Source: a virus. From it: 20,887 bases of DNA. The translations under genes and the position numbers were made by a program. Below are positions 1 to 6,878 of the stretch, piece by piece; the stretch's first letter is position 1, and each line of letters begins with the position of its first letter. Location of the stretch: the IMG/VR virus record IMGVR_UViG_3300031974_002991, positions 1 through 20,887 of that record; one strand, 5' to 3'. Below the pieces are notes generated by a model, which ran no database searches, was not told the origin of the DNA, and saw only the letters and a list, made by a program, of their open reading frames with translations.

Positions 1-1566
1 GCCGTCATGGTCAAGCGATGAGTCAAACGTTTCATCGAGTAACAAAAGATTAGTAGATACACTGTTCTTCATCTTTGCCACTTGGCGCCACGTGAAGAGA
101 AGTGCTAAGTCAATCCTTTGCTTCTCGCCTTCACTAAAAGAATCATAACTAAATTCATCTCTGTGTCGAGATCTTATTACTTCTTGAAATGATTCATCCA
201 AATGAAAGTGTACAAAAAAGTCTAAGATTTGTAGGTATTGGTTGACTAGTTTATTCATTACTGGTAGGTACTGTTTAATAATCTTAGTCTTAATACCTGT
301 GTCTTTTAACATTTCAATAATGACAGAATTATAATTTAAATCATCAGAAAGTTTTAATTTTTCTTCTAGCTCATTACTTCTATCATCTTCAAATTTTTGT
401 AGATCGGTACGAGCCTCAGTAAGATCCGTACCGATTTCTTTTTCTATGTGCGATCGATAATCAGATATGGTCGCTTGCAGTTTCGAAATCTCTTTGGTGT
501 TGGCAGTGAGTTTATGTACCCGATCTCGAAGCGTTGAAAGTAAGCCAGTCTGTTGCTCAATCTCCGATTCCACTCCTTGGCCTTCCGTTCCGATTTGCTT
601 AATCTCTGCCTTCCGCCGATCCCTATCTTCTTGTGTCGATAATAGAATCGCATGTTTATGGCCGTCTGAAATGGCTTGGTCGCACACGGGACACGACTCA
701 TTCTCTTCGAAAAAGGTGATCCGCTTCTCGAGGTCGCGGATAGCCGATTGCCGATCTTGACCTCGGAGGAGTAAACTCTGTTTCCTATCCTGTAAAGATC
801 GTAACCTTTCATCGGCTTCTGATACAGATTCATCGAGTCCGAGGCTAAGCTCACTATTCTCAGCCTGTAGTTCATCGATGACACTCTGCGATGCTTGTAT
901 CCTAGATTCATAGTCCTTTCGATTCTCTTCAGTTAGTGCTGCGATATCGCGAATATACTTCTTTTGAGATTCAATTTTAGTTTTCACAATATCTATGTTG
1001 TAGTCTATCTGTTTGAGTTTATCTTTTAACTGTACATTTTTTTCTTTCAATATAATGTTCATCTTCGAAAAGACGTTGATGTCGAGAAGATCTTCAATGA
1101 CCTCCCTACGAATATGTGAAGGTAGTTGCATGAAAGGTATAAAAGAGGAGCTACCCAATACAACTACCTGGTGAAACGACTTATGATTAAGTTTTAGTAT
1201 GTTCTGTTCGAGAATCCTTTGGTATTCACGTGAATGAGATGATTGGTTAAGCATAGTGCCGTTCTTCCAAATCTCAAATACGTTAGGTTTGATTCCTCTC
1301 GATACTTTAAACTCGTTTCCACTTAAACTAAATTCTATTTCTACTAAGCAGCCTTTATTATTAATCGAGTTAATAAGTTGTGTCTTATTAATATTACGAT
1401 GAGCTTTGCCAAATAAAGCGAATGACAAAGCATCTAACATAGTTGATTTACCCGCGCCGTTTTGACCGACAACAAGCGTTGACTTCTTTTTGTCAAGTTC
1501 TATTTCAGTAAAGTTATTTCCAGACGATAGAAAATTCTTATACCGAAGAGTCTTAAATTTTATCAT
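1..1566 (-). CDS. 46: gp46 recombination endonuclease, Rad50/SbcC-like ATPase (3'-truncated by window edge)
   Basis: ATPase subunit of the gp46/gp47 complex, which resects DNA ends for recombination-dependent replication and helps degrade host DNA. I translated the open frame by hand; 522 residues are inside the window and the stop lies beyond position 1. Seen: Walker A GQNGAGKST at residues 34-42; a long coiled-coil-like middle; a zinc-hook motif CPVC with cysteines at 292 and 295; ABC signature SEGEK at about 478-482; Walker B LLLLDE ending at 512, followed by TFDSSLD. T4 gp46 is about 560 residues, so only a short C-terminus is missing. The ATG at 1566-1564 overlaps the gp47 stop as ATGA. 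The hook-encoding stretch (about 440-900) is visibly richer in G+C than its flanks and creates long shadow frames. Identity is near certain from the full motif set and the gp47 neighbour. Confidence 0.96.
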   Translation of the reverse strand, partial: MIKFKTLRYKNFLSSGNNFTEIELDKKKSTLVVGQNGAGKSTMLDALSFALFGKAHRNINKTQLINSINNKGCLVEIEFSLSGNEFKVSRGIKPNVFEIWKNGTMLNQSSHSREYQRILEQNILKLNHKSFHQVVVLGSSSFIPFMQLPSHIRREVIEDLLDINVFSKMNIILKEKNVQLKDKLKQIDYNIDIVKTKIESQKKYIRDIAALTEENRKDYESRIQASQSVIDELQAENSELSLGLDESVSEADERLRSLQDRKQSLLLRGQDRQSAIRDLEKRITFFEENESCPVCDQAISDGHKHAILLSTQEDRDRRKAEIKQIGTEGQGVESEIEQQTGLLSTLRDRVHKLTANTKEISKLQATISDYRSHIEKEIGTDLTEARTDLQKFEDDRSNELEEKLKLSDDLNYNSVIIEMLKDTGIKTKIIKQYLPVMNKLVNQYLQILDFFVHFHLDESFQEVIRSRHRDEFSYDSFSEGEKQRIDLALLFTWRQVAKMKNSVSTNLLLLDETFDSSLDHDG

Positions 1567-2624
1567 GCAAATTCCAAAGTTTGTGCTTCAATCATAAGTT
1601 CGCGCACTTGTACTTTAATCTTATCTTTATTTAAATCTGTATCTACCGCATCGATATATGAGTCAACTATTTCTTGTGTATCGTCAAAATTAATTTTCTC
1701 ATCTTCAATATTTTCACCGGCAAACTCTTGAAAGTTTTCTGCTATCTTCAGTTCGTATATATCTTGTGACTGTAACCTGTCAATAAAACGATCGAACGTA
1801 AACGTATCAGCTTTATTTACTACCACGACTTTTACGAGCTTACCGTCTAAGTTTGATATGTTATAGTTATTATAATCCATTTTGTCGTCATTGTACACTA
1901 TTTTTTCAAACAAAGTGTTATTATTTCTAATTTTTTCTATCTGTCTTGTTTCAGTGTCAATAACGTGAAAATACTTTGGATCGTGGGCGTCTGACCAGAA
2001 GAACTCCATCTGTGACCCTAGATACCAGATGTTATCTCTACGTGAGGCTACGTGATAATGACCCGATAAAACTAGCTCGAATCGAGAAAAAAGTTTTGGA
2101 TCCATGCCGTGTTTGCTTGTCATACCACGCATTACTTCAAACCCGTTGAGTTCTAAATGTGAGCCAAGCCAGTCAGCTTTACAGTCTGCTATAAACTTCA
2201 TAGAGTCATCGTAATTTTCTTGATTAATCCACGGTAACATAGCGATCTTTAGTGACCCATACTCCATGACTCTTGGCTCCATGATGATATGAATCTCATT
2301 CATAAAGTGACCAAGACATTCTTTTAACGAGTTAAGATCGTTTGTGTTCTTATAATATGTATCGTGGTTACCAGGAATAATATCCATCTTCATACCATTT
2401 TCGCGTAATGGGTTAAGAAAATGTTGCCTGTTATGATTTAATGCTTTAAAGTTTACAAACTTCCTGTGGTCATAATAGTCGCCCAAGTGTATGATTTGCT
2501 CGATCCCGTTTTCTTTACAGTAAGGAAAGAAGACCTCTGAGTAAAATACCCTGGCATTTTCGAGGAAGATCTCGGAAGAGTTACGTATACCGCAATGTGT
2601 GTCATTTAATACTGCTACCTTCAA
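1563..2624 (-). CDS. 47: gp47 recombination endonuclease, Mre11/SbcD-like nuclease
   Basis: Nuclease subunit partnering gp46; metal-dependent processing of DNA ends. The 353 residues compare with about 339 in T4. Calcineurin-like phosphoesterase motifs are in order: DTH at residues 8-10, GDYYD at 48-52, GNHD at 85-88, a His at 156 and GHYH at 188-191. The start is TTG at 2624-2622: the codon before it is an in-frame TAA and the metal-binding Asp is only residue 8, so no later start can work. A GGAG lies 9 bases upstream. The TTG overlaps the stop of the preceding 39-codon ORF as TTGA, and the gene's own stop overlaps gp46 as ATGA, so gp55, the small ORF, gp47 and gp46 read as one coupled chain. 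Confidence 0.96.
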   Translation of the reverse strand: MKVAVLNDTHCGIRNSSEIFLENARVFYSEVFFPYCKENGIEQIIHLGDYYDHRKFVNFKALNHNRQHFLNPLRENGMKMDIIPGNHDTYYKNTNDLNSLKECLGHFMNEIHIIMEPRVMEYGSLKIAMLPWINQENYDDSMKFIADCKADWLGSHLELNGFEVMRGMTSKHGMDPKLFSRFELVLSGHYHVASRRDNIWYLGSQMEFFWSDAHDPKYFHVIDTETRQIEKIRNNNTLFEKIVYNDDKMDYNNYNISNLDGKLVKVVVVNKADTFTFDRFIDRLQSQDIYELKIAENFQEFAGENIEDEKINFDDTQEIVDSYIDAVDTDLNKDKIKVQVRELMIEAQTLEFA

Positions 2625-2740
2625 TTAATTAGACTCCAAACACAATAGATAAAGAATGCAAAGATAGTACCTAATACGCAAGTAATCATAAACATTTCAA
2701 TATCGTCCTTACTTTTAAGGAACTCAATAATTTTTTTCAT
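2621..2740 (-). CDS. 39-residue single-pass membrane peptide between gp55 and gp47
   Basis: I do not recognise this peptide. It has a charged N-terminus (MKKIIEFLKSKDDIE) followed by about 22 uninterrupted hydrophobic or neutral residues (from MFMITCVLG to VWSLI), so it looks like one membrane segment with a short soluble N-terminus. The ATG at 2740-2738 overlaps the gp55 stop as ATGA, and its TGA (2623-2621) overlaps the TTG start of gp47 as TTGA. A frame that exactly bridges two genes with 4-base overlaps at both ends is unlikely to be accidental. The Shine-Dalgarno sequence is weak (CAGAG), so translation probably depends on coupling to gp55. Function unknown; it may mainly serve to couple gp47 translation. 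Confidence 0.72.
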   Translation of the reverse strand: MKKIIEFLKSKDDIEMFMITCVLGTIFAFFIYCVWSLIN

Positions 2741-3330
2741 GTTAAAAACTCTGATAAATCAGAATCAGCACTTTTTGACTTGCGCCTCTTCTTTTCTTTT
2801 ATCACTTCCTCTTTAATAATATTATCTGTGAATCTTACTTTTTCAATGCGATCTCTAAGTGTATCGACAAAGGCACCAACAACTTGTTGAGACATTTCAT
2901 CGCCGTGTTCATTTACCATAAAGTTTTCAATGCCCGACTTTGTCAAATATTTTAATTTAATGTCTTGCTGTTTCTTCTCTTTGGCAATACGCCTTAAGAA
3001 AGCGTACCATGTAATCTGTGTAAAGTACGCAAAAGCGTTTGGCTTGCCGGTTCTGGTAGCTGCTTCTAAGTTATAGTTCTCAATAGCCTTCAAACAATTT
3101 TCTACTGCGTCCATTACCATTTCTTCGCGATATGTGTAGCGAATAAAATTAGATTTGTGAGACAAACCCTCAGCTATTCGTAGAAAACAGCTGGCAATAT
3201 AATCAGGTACAATTGGAAGAGTTTCTTCTTGCTTCTTGGCTTCTTGAACTAGTGTAACATACTCAACTACTGCTTGAGAGAATTCAGCGTTATTGACATA
3301 GTGAATACTTTTTCGTTGTGTGCGCGCCAT
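2737..3330 (-). CDS. 55: gp55 late-transcription sigma factor
   Basis: T4-type late sigma factor: it binds host RNA polymerase and directs it to TATAAATA promoters, normally together with the sliding clamp. The 197 residues compare with about 185 in T4. Seen: a sigma-2-like core with aromatic and basic residues (NAFAYFTQITWYAFLRRIAKEKKQ, around residues 97-120, interrupted here as a description of region 2), a basic stretch KEKKRRKSKS near 180, and a C-terminal tail SDLSEFLT. That acidic-hydrophobic end fits the sliding-clamp-binding tail known for T4 gp55. A strong AAGGAGG lies 4 bases before the ATG, and a sigma70-like promoter precedes it. Four perfect TATAAATA boxes in this window are its likely targets. 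Confidence 0.93.
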   Translation of the reverse strand: MARTQRKSIHYVNNAEFSQAVVEYVTLVQEAKKQEETLPIVPDYIASCFLRIAEGLSHKSNFIRYTYREEMVMDAVENCLKAIENYNLEAATRTGKPNAFAYFTQITWYAFLRRIAKEKKQQDIKLKYLTKSGIENFMVNEHGDEMSQQVVGAFVDTLRDRIEKVRFTDNIIKEEVIKEKKRRKSKSADSDLSEFLT

Positions 3331-3353
3331 GTCGCCTCCTTCATTATATAGTT

Positions 3354-3382
3354 ATTATATACTAGTGAGCTATATTTGTAAA
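3354..3382 (-). promoter_or_regulatory. sigma70-like promoter for gp55-39aa-gp47-gp46
   Basis: On the minus strand a -35 box TTTACA (3382-3377) and a -10 box TATAAT (3359-3354) are separated by exactly 17 bases. This is 5/6 and 6/6 to the bacterial consensus. The predicted start lies near 3347, leaving a leader of about 17 bases that carries the AAGGAGG ribosome site. A second TATAAT sits at 3348-3343 without a good -35. Reading by the host polymerase fits the need to make gp55 before late transcription. Confidence 0.72.
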
Positions 3383-3434
3383 TAGATTATTTTAGTTTTG
3401 AATGTAAAAAATAATGGTGTACTTTTTCGTACGT

Positions 3435-3445
3435 TGTGGTATAAT
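3435..3445 (+). promoter_or_regulatory. possible antisense extended -10 promoter
   Basis: The plus strand reads TGTGGTATAAT just outside the 3' end of the 217-residue gene and points into it. The same 11 bases form the core of the uvsY promoter on the other strand. There is no convincing -35 box at 17-18 bases. If active it would make RNA antisense to the 217-residue gene. This is a candidate only; an AT-rich gap can give TATAAT by chance. Confidence 0.25.
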
Positions 3446-3448
3446 AAA

Positions 3449-4102
3449 TTAAGATTCTTTCCGGAGGGTGGATACCTCGTCCTTAGTCATATATTGCCAC
3501 TCATCAGTATGTCCTACAGACCACTTAGGTTCTGTTTCTACACGATAGTTCTGCGTACATACTTTAAAATCCGGACGTTTTAATTTATCAGGCGTTAAAC
3601 TTGAATCACGCCATATGACTCTGTTATTAGGTTGAGCTGCAAATTGTCCATTATCCAATTGTATTACGTTAAAGCTTTTATGTTCTGGGTCGTGTTCAGA
3701 AAAGTTTATATCTATTGTCGATCTATCCCGATGTGCGTTATCAATAGTAAACATATACTCACCCGCGTGCATGTTCTTGTCTTTGCCGAAAAACTCACAC
3801 CGACTTAGCAAAGGTTTTTCAACTACAGTAAGGTCGTAATCAAAGCAATCCCACAGCTGAAGAACATCAAGAGGTAGATCACCATGATCTGTTTTCCAAA
3901 CGAAAGCCGACAGAGGTAGTTTGTCATACAATGCTCCATATTCTGTGAGAAGCGTTTCAAAGTATAACGCTTTATATTGTGTTGATTTTACCGAGATCCA
4001 AATGCCAGGTGTGTATTCTCCGTGACCGCGTTCTAGATCATAGAGATATTCTTTTCTCACTAATACATTTTCTGGTGGCAGTGGATGTACTAAGAAGCTC
4101 AA
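3449..4102 (-). CDS. hypothetical protein, 217 residues
   Basis: Not recognised. A soluble, mixed-composition protein with many aromatic residues (for example LQLWDCFDYDLTVVEKP near 85 and KWSVGHTDEWQYMTKDE near the end), no signal peptide and no membrane segment. The start is TTG at 4102-4100: in-frame upstream codons before the TAA at 4127-4129 include only ATA and ATT as weak alternatives, and a GAGGGA lies just upstream. The TTG overlaps the stop of the 163-residue gene as TTGA, so the two are probably translated together. Its place after uvsY-uvsW suggests replication or expression timing rather than a virion role, but nothing in the protein shows that. Confidence 0.8.
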   Translation of the reverse strand: MSFLVHPLPPENVLVRKEYLYDLERGHGEYTPGIWISVKSTQYKALYFETLLTEYGALYDKLPLSAFVWKTDHGDLPLDVLQLWDCFDYDLTVVEKPLLSRCEFFGKDKNMHAGEYMFTIDNAHRDRSTIDINFSEHDPEHKSFNVIQLDNGQFAAQPNNRVIWRDSSLTPDKLKRPDFKVCTQNYRVETEPKWSVGHTDEWQYMTKDEVSTLRKES

Positions 4103-4590
4103 TGGTATGTCCCTCTCGGTTTGAATTTAATAATGTTAGACATTTGTGAATCTGATTTATCTAATTCAGTTTCTTCAATTTCAGATAATTTTAAAGCTAG
4201 AAACTCGTCCATTTCTTCTTCTGTAAGTTCTTTTAACTTAGCTTGAACTTCAGATAGTGATACACTTGTGGACTTACGTATCTTGTTAAATTTATCAGCG
4301 TCTGCAAGCGCGCTAGCGTAGTGTGTCATGACAACTTCTGAGGGTGTAGACTCACTTACTATATGAACAGAGTTGAGAGCTATCAAATCTGTAGTATCAT
4401 CTTGAAAAGTAACGTATGGTTTAAACGTATAATAGCGTGTGTTTTCTTCGAGATCATCAGTAGTTACAATTTTCATAGCGCGTCTTATAATAACGTCTGT
4501 GATACCTTCGTCTGCATCATTAGTTTCGACTAACTCACATATAAGTTCTTCTCCACTAGTAAGCTTAAATTGTTTATACATAGCTTTCAT
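4099..4590 (-). CDS. hypothetical protein, 163 residues, possible Sm-like N-terminal domain
   Basis: Not firmly recognised. The ATG at 4590-4588 overlaps the uvsW stop as ATGA. The N-terminal 85 residues (YKQFKLTSGEELICELVE, then a run ending in LIALNSVHIVSES) alternate short beta-like strands with a conserved-looking SGEE turn, which resembles the layout of Sm/Hfq-type small barrels. The C-terminal part (VQAKLKELTEEEMDEFLAL and after) is charged and probably helical. A second ATG three codons in (MKAMYK) is an alternative start. The Sm comparison is pattern inference only. Coupling to uvsW and to the following TTG-started gene suggests a role in the same expression window. Confidence 0.82.
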   Translation of the reverse strand: MKAMYKQFKLTSGEELICELVETNDADEGITDVIIRRAMKIVTTDDLEENTRYYTFKPYVTFQDDTTDLIALNSVHIVSESTPSEVVMTHYASALADADKFNKIRKSTSVSLSEVQAKLKELTEEEMDEFLALKLSEIEETELDKSDSQMSNIIKFKPRGTYH

Positions 4591-6086
4591 GATTTTAACT
4601 CCAGTTCTACGGTTTTGTACTCAAACTGTTCTTTTTGATATATCTTTAATCGTTCAAATGAATGTAGTAAAGAATAATTTTTACGCGTTTTCCAACTTAT
4701 ATCGTCAGATATATCATATAGTGTAGTAGCTTTTCCATCGTCTGTTTTACGTAACCCTCTACCGATACTCTGTAACACTCTTATCTGTGACTTACTTGGT
4801 GAAGCAAAGATAATGTTATGAAGGTTCCTAATATTTATACCTGTTGAAAAGGTTCCAAGTGACGCAACGATGATAGCATCTTTTTGTTTTTCTACGATAG
4901 CACGTATCGCTTCTCTATCACTAGTTGCTGTTCCACCCGATACAAAAAATACCTTTCTGTTCTCATCTACTTTACTATCTATTAAATCGTAAAGTGGCTT
5001 ACCGTGCTTTTCAACGTAGTTATAAAGTATTAGTGTGTTGCCTTTAAGATCTACGGCCAGATTTCGTATGAATCTATTTCTCTTGTCATTGGATACAATG
5101 AAGTCGATTTCATCCGGATATGGTTGTTTACCAAACTCCTTACGTATTTTTTCTGAGTACTTAAGTACGATTCGTTTAATGGTAAGGCTGGCGAGAGTAT
5201 TGTTATCTTGTAAGGTTTTTGTTGTGGTAACGCGGTATATCTTACCGAATAGACCTTGGAGTACGAGTTCATGTGTTTGGGCCCCGTCGAGTGTGCCAGT
5301 CGTACCGAATCTGTATTCAGCTTCACTGGCTTTGTTCATGATTGACATAAGTGATTTAGATTTAAAACCGTGACACTCATCACCTATCACCATACCAAAC
5401 TGTGAGTACCAGTCACGCGGTAGTTTATATATCGACTGCCATGTACTAATGCATATCGCAGCTTCGAACTTTTTATCTTTACCGGAATATATTCTGTGCA
5501 TGGCGCGTTCTCCACAGCCATACTTTATAAAGTCCGTATACATTTGTTCTACGAGTGAGGTAGTAGGTACGATGATCAAAGCTCTGCCGCTCTGTGGATA
5601 GCGATACCCTGTGGTAAGCCTTTCTAACCAATAACGCACTAAAGCGTATATGATAAGAGATTTACCAGATCCTGTTGGTGATAAGAGTATGCCTCTTTTT
5701 CTATGGATTCCCGTAGAAACTGCATCAAATTGGTAATCACGTATATCAAACGGTAGTTTTAATCCTTTAATATATTCATAGAGATCTTTTACATCGACCT
5801 TATTATAGTCATCAGGTTTACCGTACTTAGAATCATCTACTTCTATCTCATAAGCACGCTGTTCAGCAAACTGTAGAAGATGCTCGTATAGACCGGCCGG
5901 TAGTTCACCAGACATTACAGTGAATAAACGAATCTTTCCATCCCACATACGATTTCTATACGCAGGCATGAATTTATATCCGGGCACATAAAAACTAAAA
6001 AACTCATTGAGCTCTTGAGCTGTACCACTTTCGCACGTTATGTGCAGGTTTGCATGATTTAGTTTCCGGACTCGAATTGTTTCCAT
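4587..6086 (-). CDS. uvsW: UvsW, superfamily 2 DNA/RNA helicase
   Basis: ATP-dependent helicase that branch-migrates and remodels recombination and replication intermediates and unwinds R-loops, shifting T4 replication from origin to recombination mode. The 499 residues are close to T4 (about 503). Seen: an N-terminal substrate-binding region aligning with T4 (LNEFFSFYVPGYKF, MWDGKIRL); Walker A SPTGSGKS at 136-143; VPTTSL at 173-178; DECH at 236-239; TGTLDG as motif III at 264-269; FSTGINIRNLHN and QSIGRGLRKTDDG as motifs V and VI near the C-terminus. The ATG at 6086-6084 lies 28 bases inside the end of uvsY, and alignment of the N-terminus with T4 supports it. Next to uvsY as in T4. Confidence 0.97.
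   Translation of the reverse strand: METIRVRKLNHANLHITCESGTAQELNEFFSFYVPGYKFMPAYRNRMWDGKIRLFTVMSGELPAGLYEHLLQFAEQRAYEIEVDDSKYGKPDDYNKVDVKDLYEYIKGLKLPFDIRDYQFDAVSTGIHRKRGILLSPTGSGKSLIIYALVRYWLERLTTGYRYPQSGRALIIVPTTSLVEQMYTDFIKYGCGERAMHRIYSGKDKKFEAAICISTWQSIYKLPRDWYSQFGMVIGDECHGFKSKSLMSIMNKASEAEYRFGTTGTLDGAQTHELVLQGLFGKIYRVTTTKTLQDNNTLASLTIKRIVLKYSEKIRKEFGKQPYPDEIDFIVSNDKRNRFIRNLAVDLKGNTLILYNYVEKHGKPLYDLIDSKVDENRKVFFVSGGTATSDREAIRAIVEKQKDAIIVASLGTFSTGINIRNLHNIIFASPSKSQIRVLQSIGRGLRKTDDGKATTLYDISDDISWKTRKNYSLLHSFERLKIYQKEQFEYKTVELELKS
4832..4839 (-). promoter_or_regulatory. possible internal late promoter in uvsW
   Basis: A perfect T4-type late box TATAAATA lies on the minus strand inside uvsW, about 240 bases before the 163-residue gene. 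It could allow late transcription of the two hypothetical genes and possibly gp55 downstream. One or two such octamers are expected by chance in AT-rich DNA of this length, and this one is inside a coding region, so confidence is low. Confidence 0.3.
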
Positions 6087-6505
6087 TTTATAATATTTGA
6101 TATTGTCTGATGTCGCCAGTTAATATTGTTTACAATCTCTGTTAATGTATCTATAACTGTCTTAAAGTACTGAATCTTTTCTTCAGACTTTTGGATTTCA
6201 GGGTCAGCATCATAATAATATTCCATCTCGCCTTTCAATACTTTGAGCCCATTGAAAGGATCCGGGTCCCAACCTTTTTCAACTATCTCATCGTGCGACA
6301 TCTTACCATTGTACCAAAGCCACTTATCTTTTAACAATTGTTTCTGTGCAAACTCTGCACGCTTCAACTGTAACTTATAAGTTGATAAGAGTTCTAGGTA
6401 TTTAGCATGTAAGATTGGCTGGTCCCGCGAAGACTTGTCAAGTTCGTTTGAGTTTATTTCACAGTCTTTTGACCACATTTCGTGTATAGTTTTCAAATCA
6501 ATCAT
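6059..6505 (-). CDS. uvsY: UvsY recombination mediator
   Basis: Loads the UvsX recombinase on single-stranded DNA covered by gp32. The 148 residues compare with 137 in T4. The pattern along the whole protein matches T4 UvsY: an N-terminal acidic helix with KDCEINSNELD against the T4 KDVFIDSTKLQ, a central run LLSTYKLQLKRAEFAQKQL rich in basic and leucine residues, YYDADPEIQK in the middle and a C-terminal helix ending in WKQFESGN. All-helical, with no catalytic motif, as known for this family. There is no Shine-Dalgarno sequence before the ATG; the -10 box ends only 6 bases upstream, so the transcript may be leaderless. The gene overlaps uvsW by 28 bases. Confidence 0.9.
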   Translation of the reverse strand: MIDLKTIHEMWSKDCEINSNELDKSSRDQPILHAKYLELLSTYKLQLKRAEFAQKQLLKDKWLWYNGKMSHDEIVEKGWDPDPFNGLKVLKGEMEYYYDADPEIQKSEEKIQYFKTVIDTLTEIVNNINWRHQTISNIIKWKQFESGN

Positions 6506-6511
6506 ACTATA

Positions 6512-6540
6512 ATTATACCACAGTTATTTACAAAAGTAAA
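6512..6540 (-). promoter_or_regulatory. sigma70-like extended -10 promoter for uvsY-uvsW
   Basis: On the minus strand a -35-like TTTACT (6540-6535), a 17-base spacer and TATAAT (6517-6512) preceded by TGG give an extended -10 element. The predicted start falls at or next to the A of the uvsY ATG (6505), leaving no room for a ribosome site. No mot-box-like sequence for a T4 middle promoter was recognised. Confidence 0.68.
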
Positions 6541-6545
6541 CTAAA

Positions 6546-6878
6546 TTATGCTAGGTCTCCAAATACTGCATGTTTTTTACCAAGATCATCTTCTGAATTT
6601 GCAGCATGATCATGCGTTTTTACACCATGTGTTGATGTGCTTCTTGACAATATTTGATGCATAACAACAACAGTGTTATGATATGTACCAGCAACCAAAC
6701 AACCTATTTCAAAAAAATTATTTGTATATGCCATCGTTTGGTCACCAACAGCATTGTCAGTTACACTACTGTGATTTAAACTAATTCTAATTGCAGGCGT
6801 TGCTTCACCTTCAGTTGCTATAAAAGCCTTGGCTTGTTGTCCAAACCTTGCCATATCTCTTGCTTTTGATTCTGCCAT
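6546..6878 (-). CDS. hypothetical protein, 110 residues, coupled to gp19 paralogue
   Basis: Not recognised. A small soluble protein with a predicted helical start (MAESKARDMARFGQQAKAF), a middle rich in Thr, Asn and Val that is probably beta-structured (NNFFEIGCLVAGTYHNTVVV), and a His-rich stretch THGVKTHDHAANSEDD near the end. No signal peptide or membrane helix. The ATG at 6878-6876 overlaps the stop of the upstream gp19 paralogue as TAATG, so it is expressed from the same late promoter. That suggests a virion or assembly role, for example a small tail or head accessory protein, but this is inferred from context only. Confidence 0.8.
   Translation of the reverse strand: MAESKARDMARFGQQAKAFIATEGEATPAIRISLNHSSVTDNAVGDQTMAYTNNFFEIGCLVAGTYHNTVVVMHQILSRSTSTHGVKTHDHAANSEDDLGKKHAVFGDLA

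Noticed and set aside
467-760. 97-residue frame on the plus strand
   Set aside because: Antisense to the gp46 hook region, with Ser/Cys-rich composition typical of a shadow frame.
444-911. 155-residue frame on the minus strand
   Set aside because: It lies within gp46 in another frame; the gp46 frame here encodes the CPVC zinc hook and coiled coil.
3420-3436. Possible terminator hairpin with GTAC arms after the 217-residue gene
   Set aside because: Only a 4-pair stem, and the T-run is some bases away; too weak to call.
3398-3583. 61-residue frame on the plus strand starting in the gp55 upstream gap
   Set aside because: Mostly antisense to the 217-residue gene; no ribosome site and no recognisable sequence, although a weak promoter-like element lies inside it.
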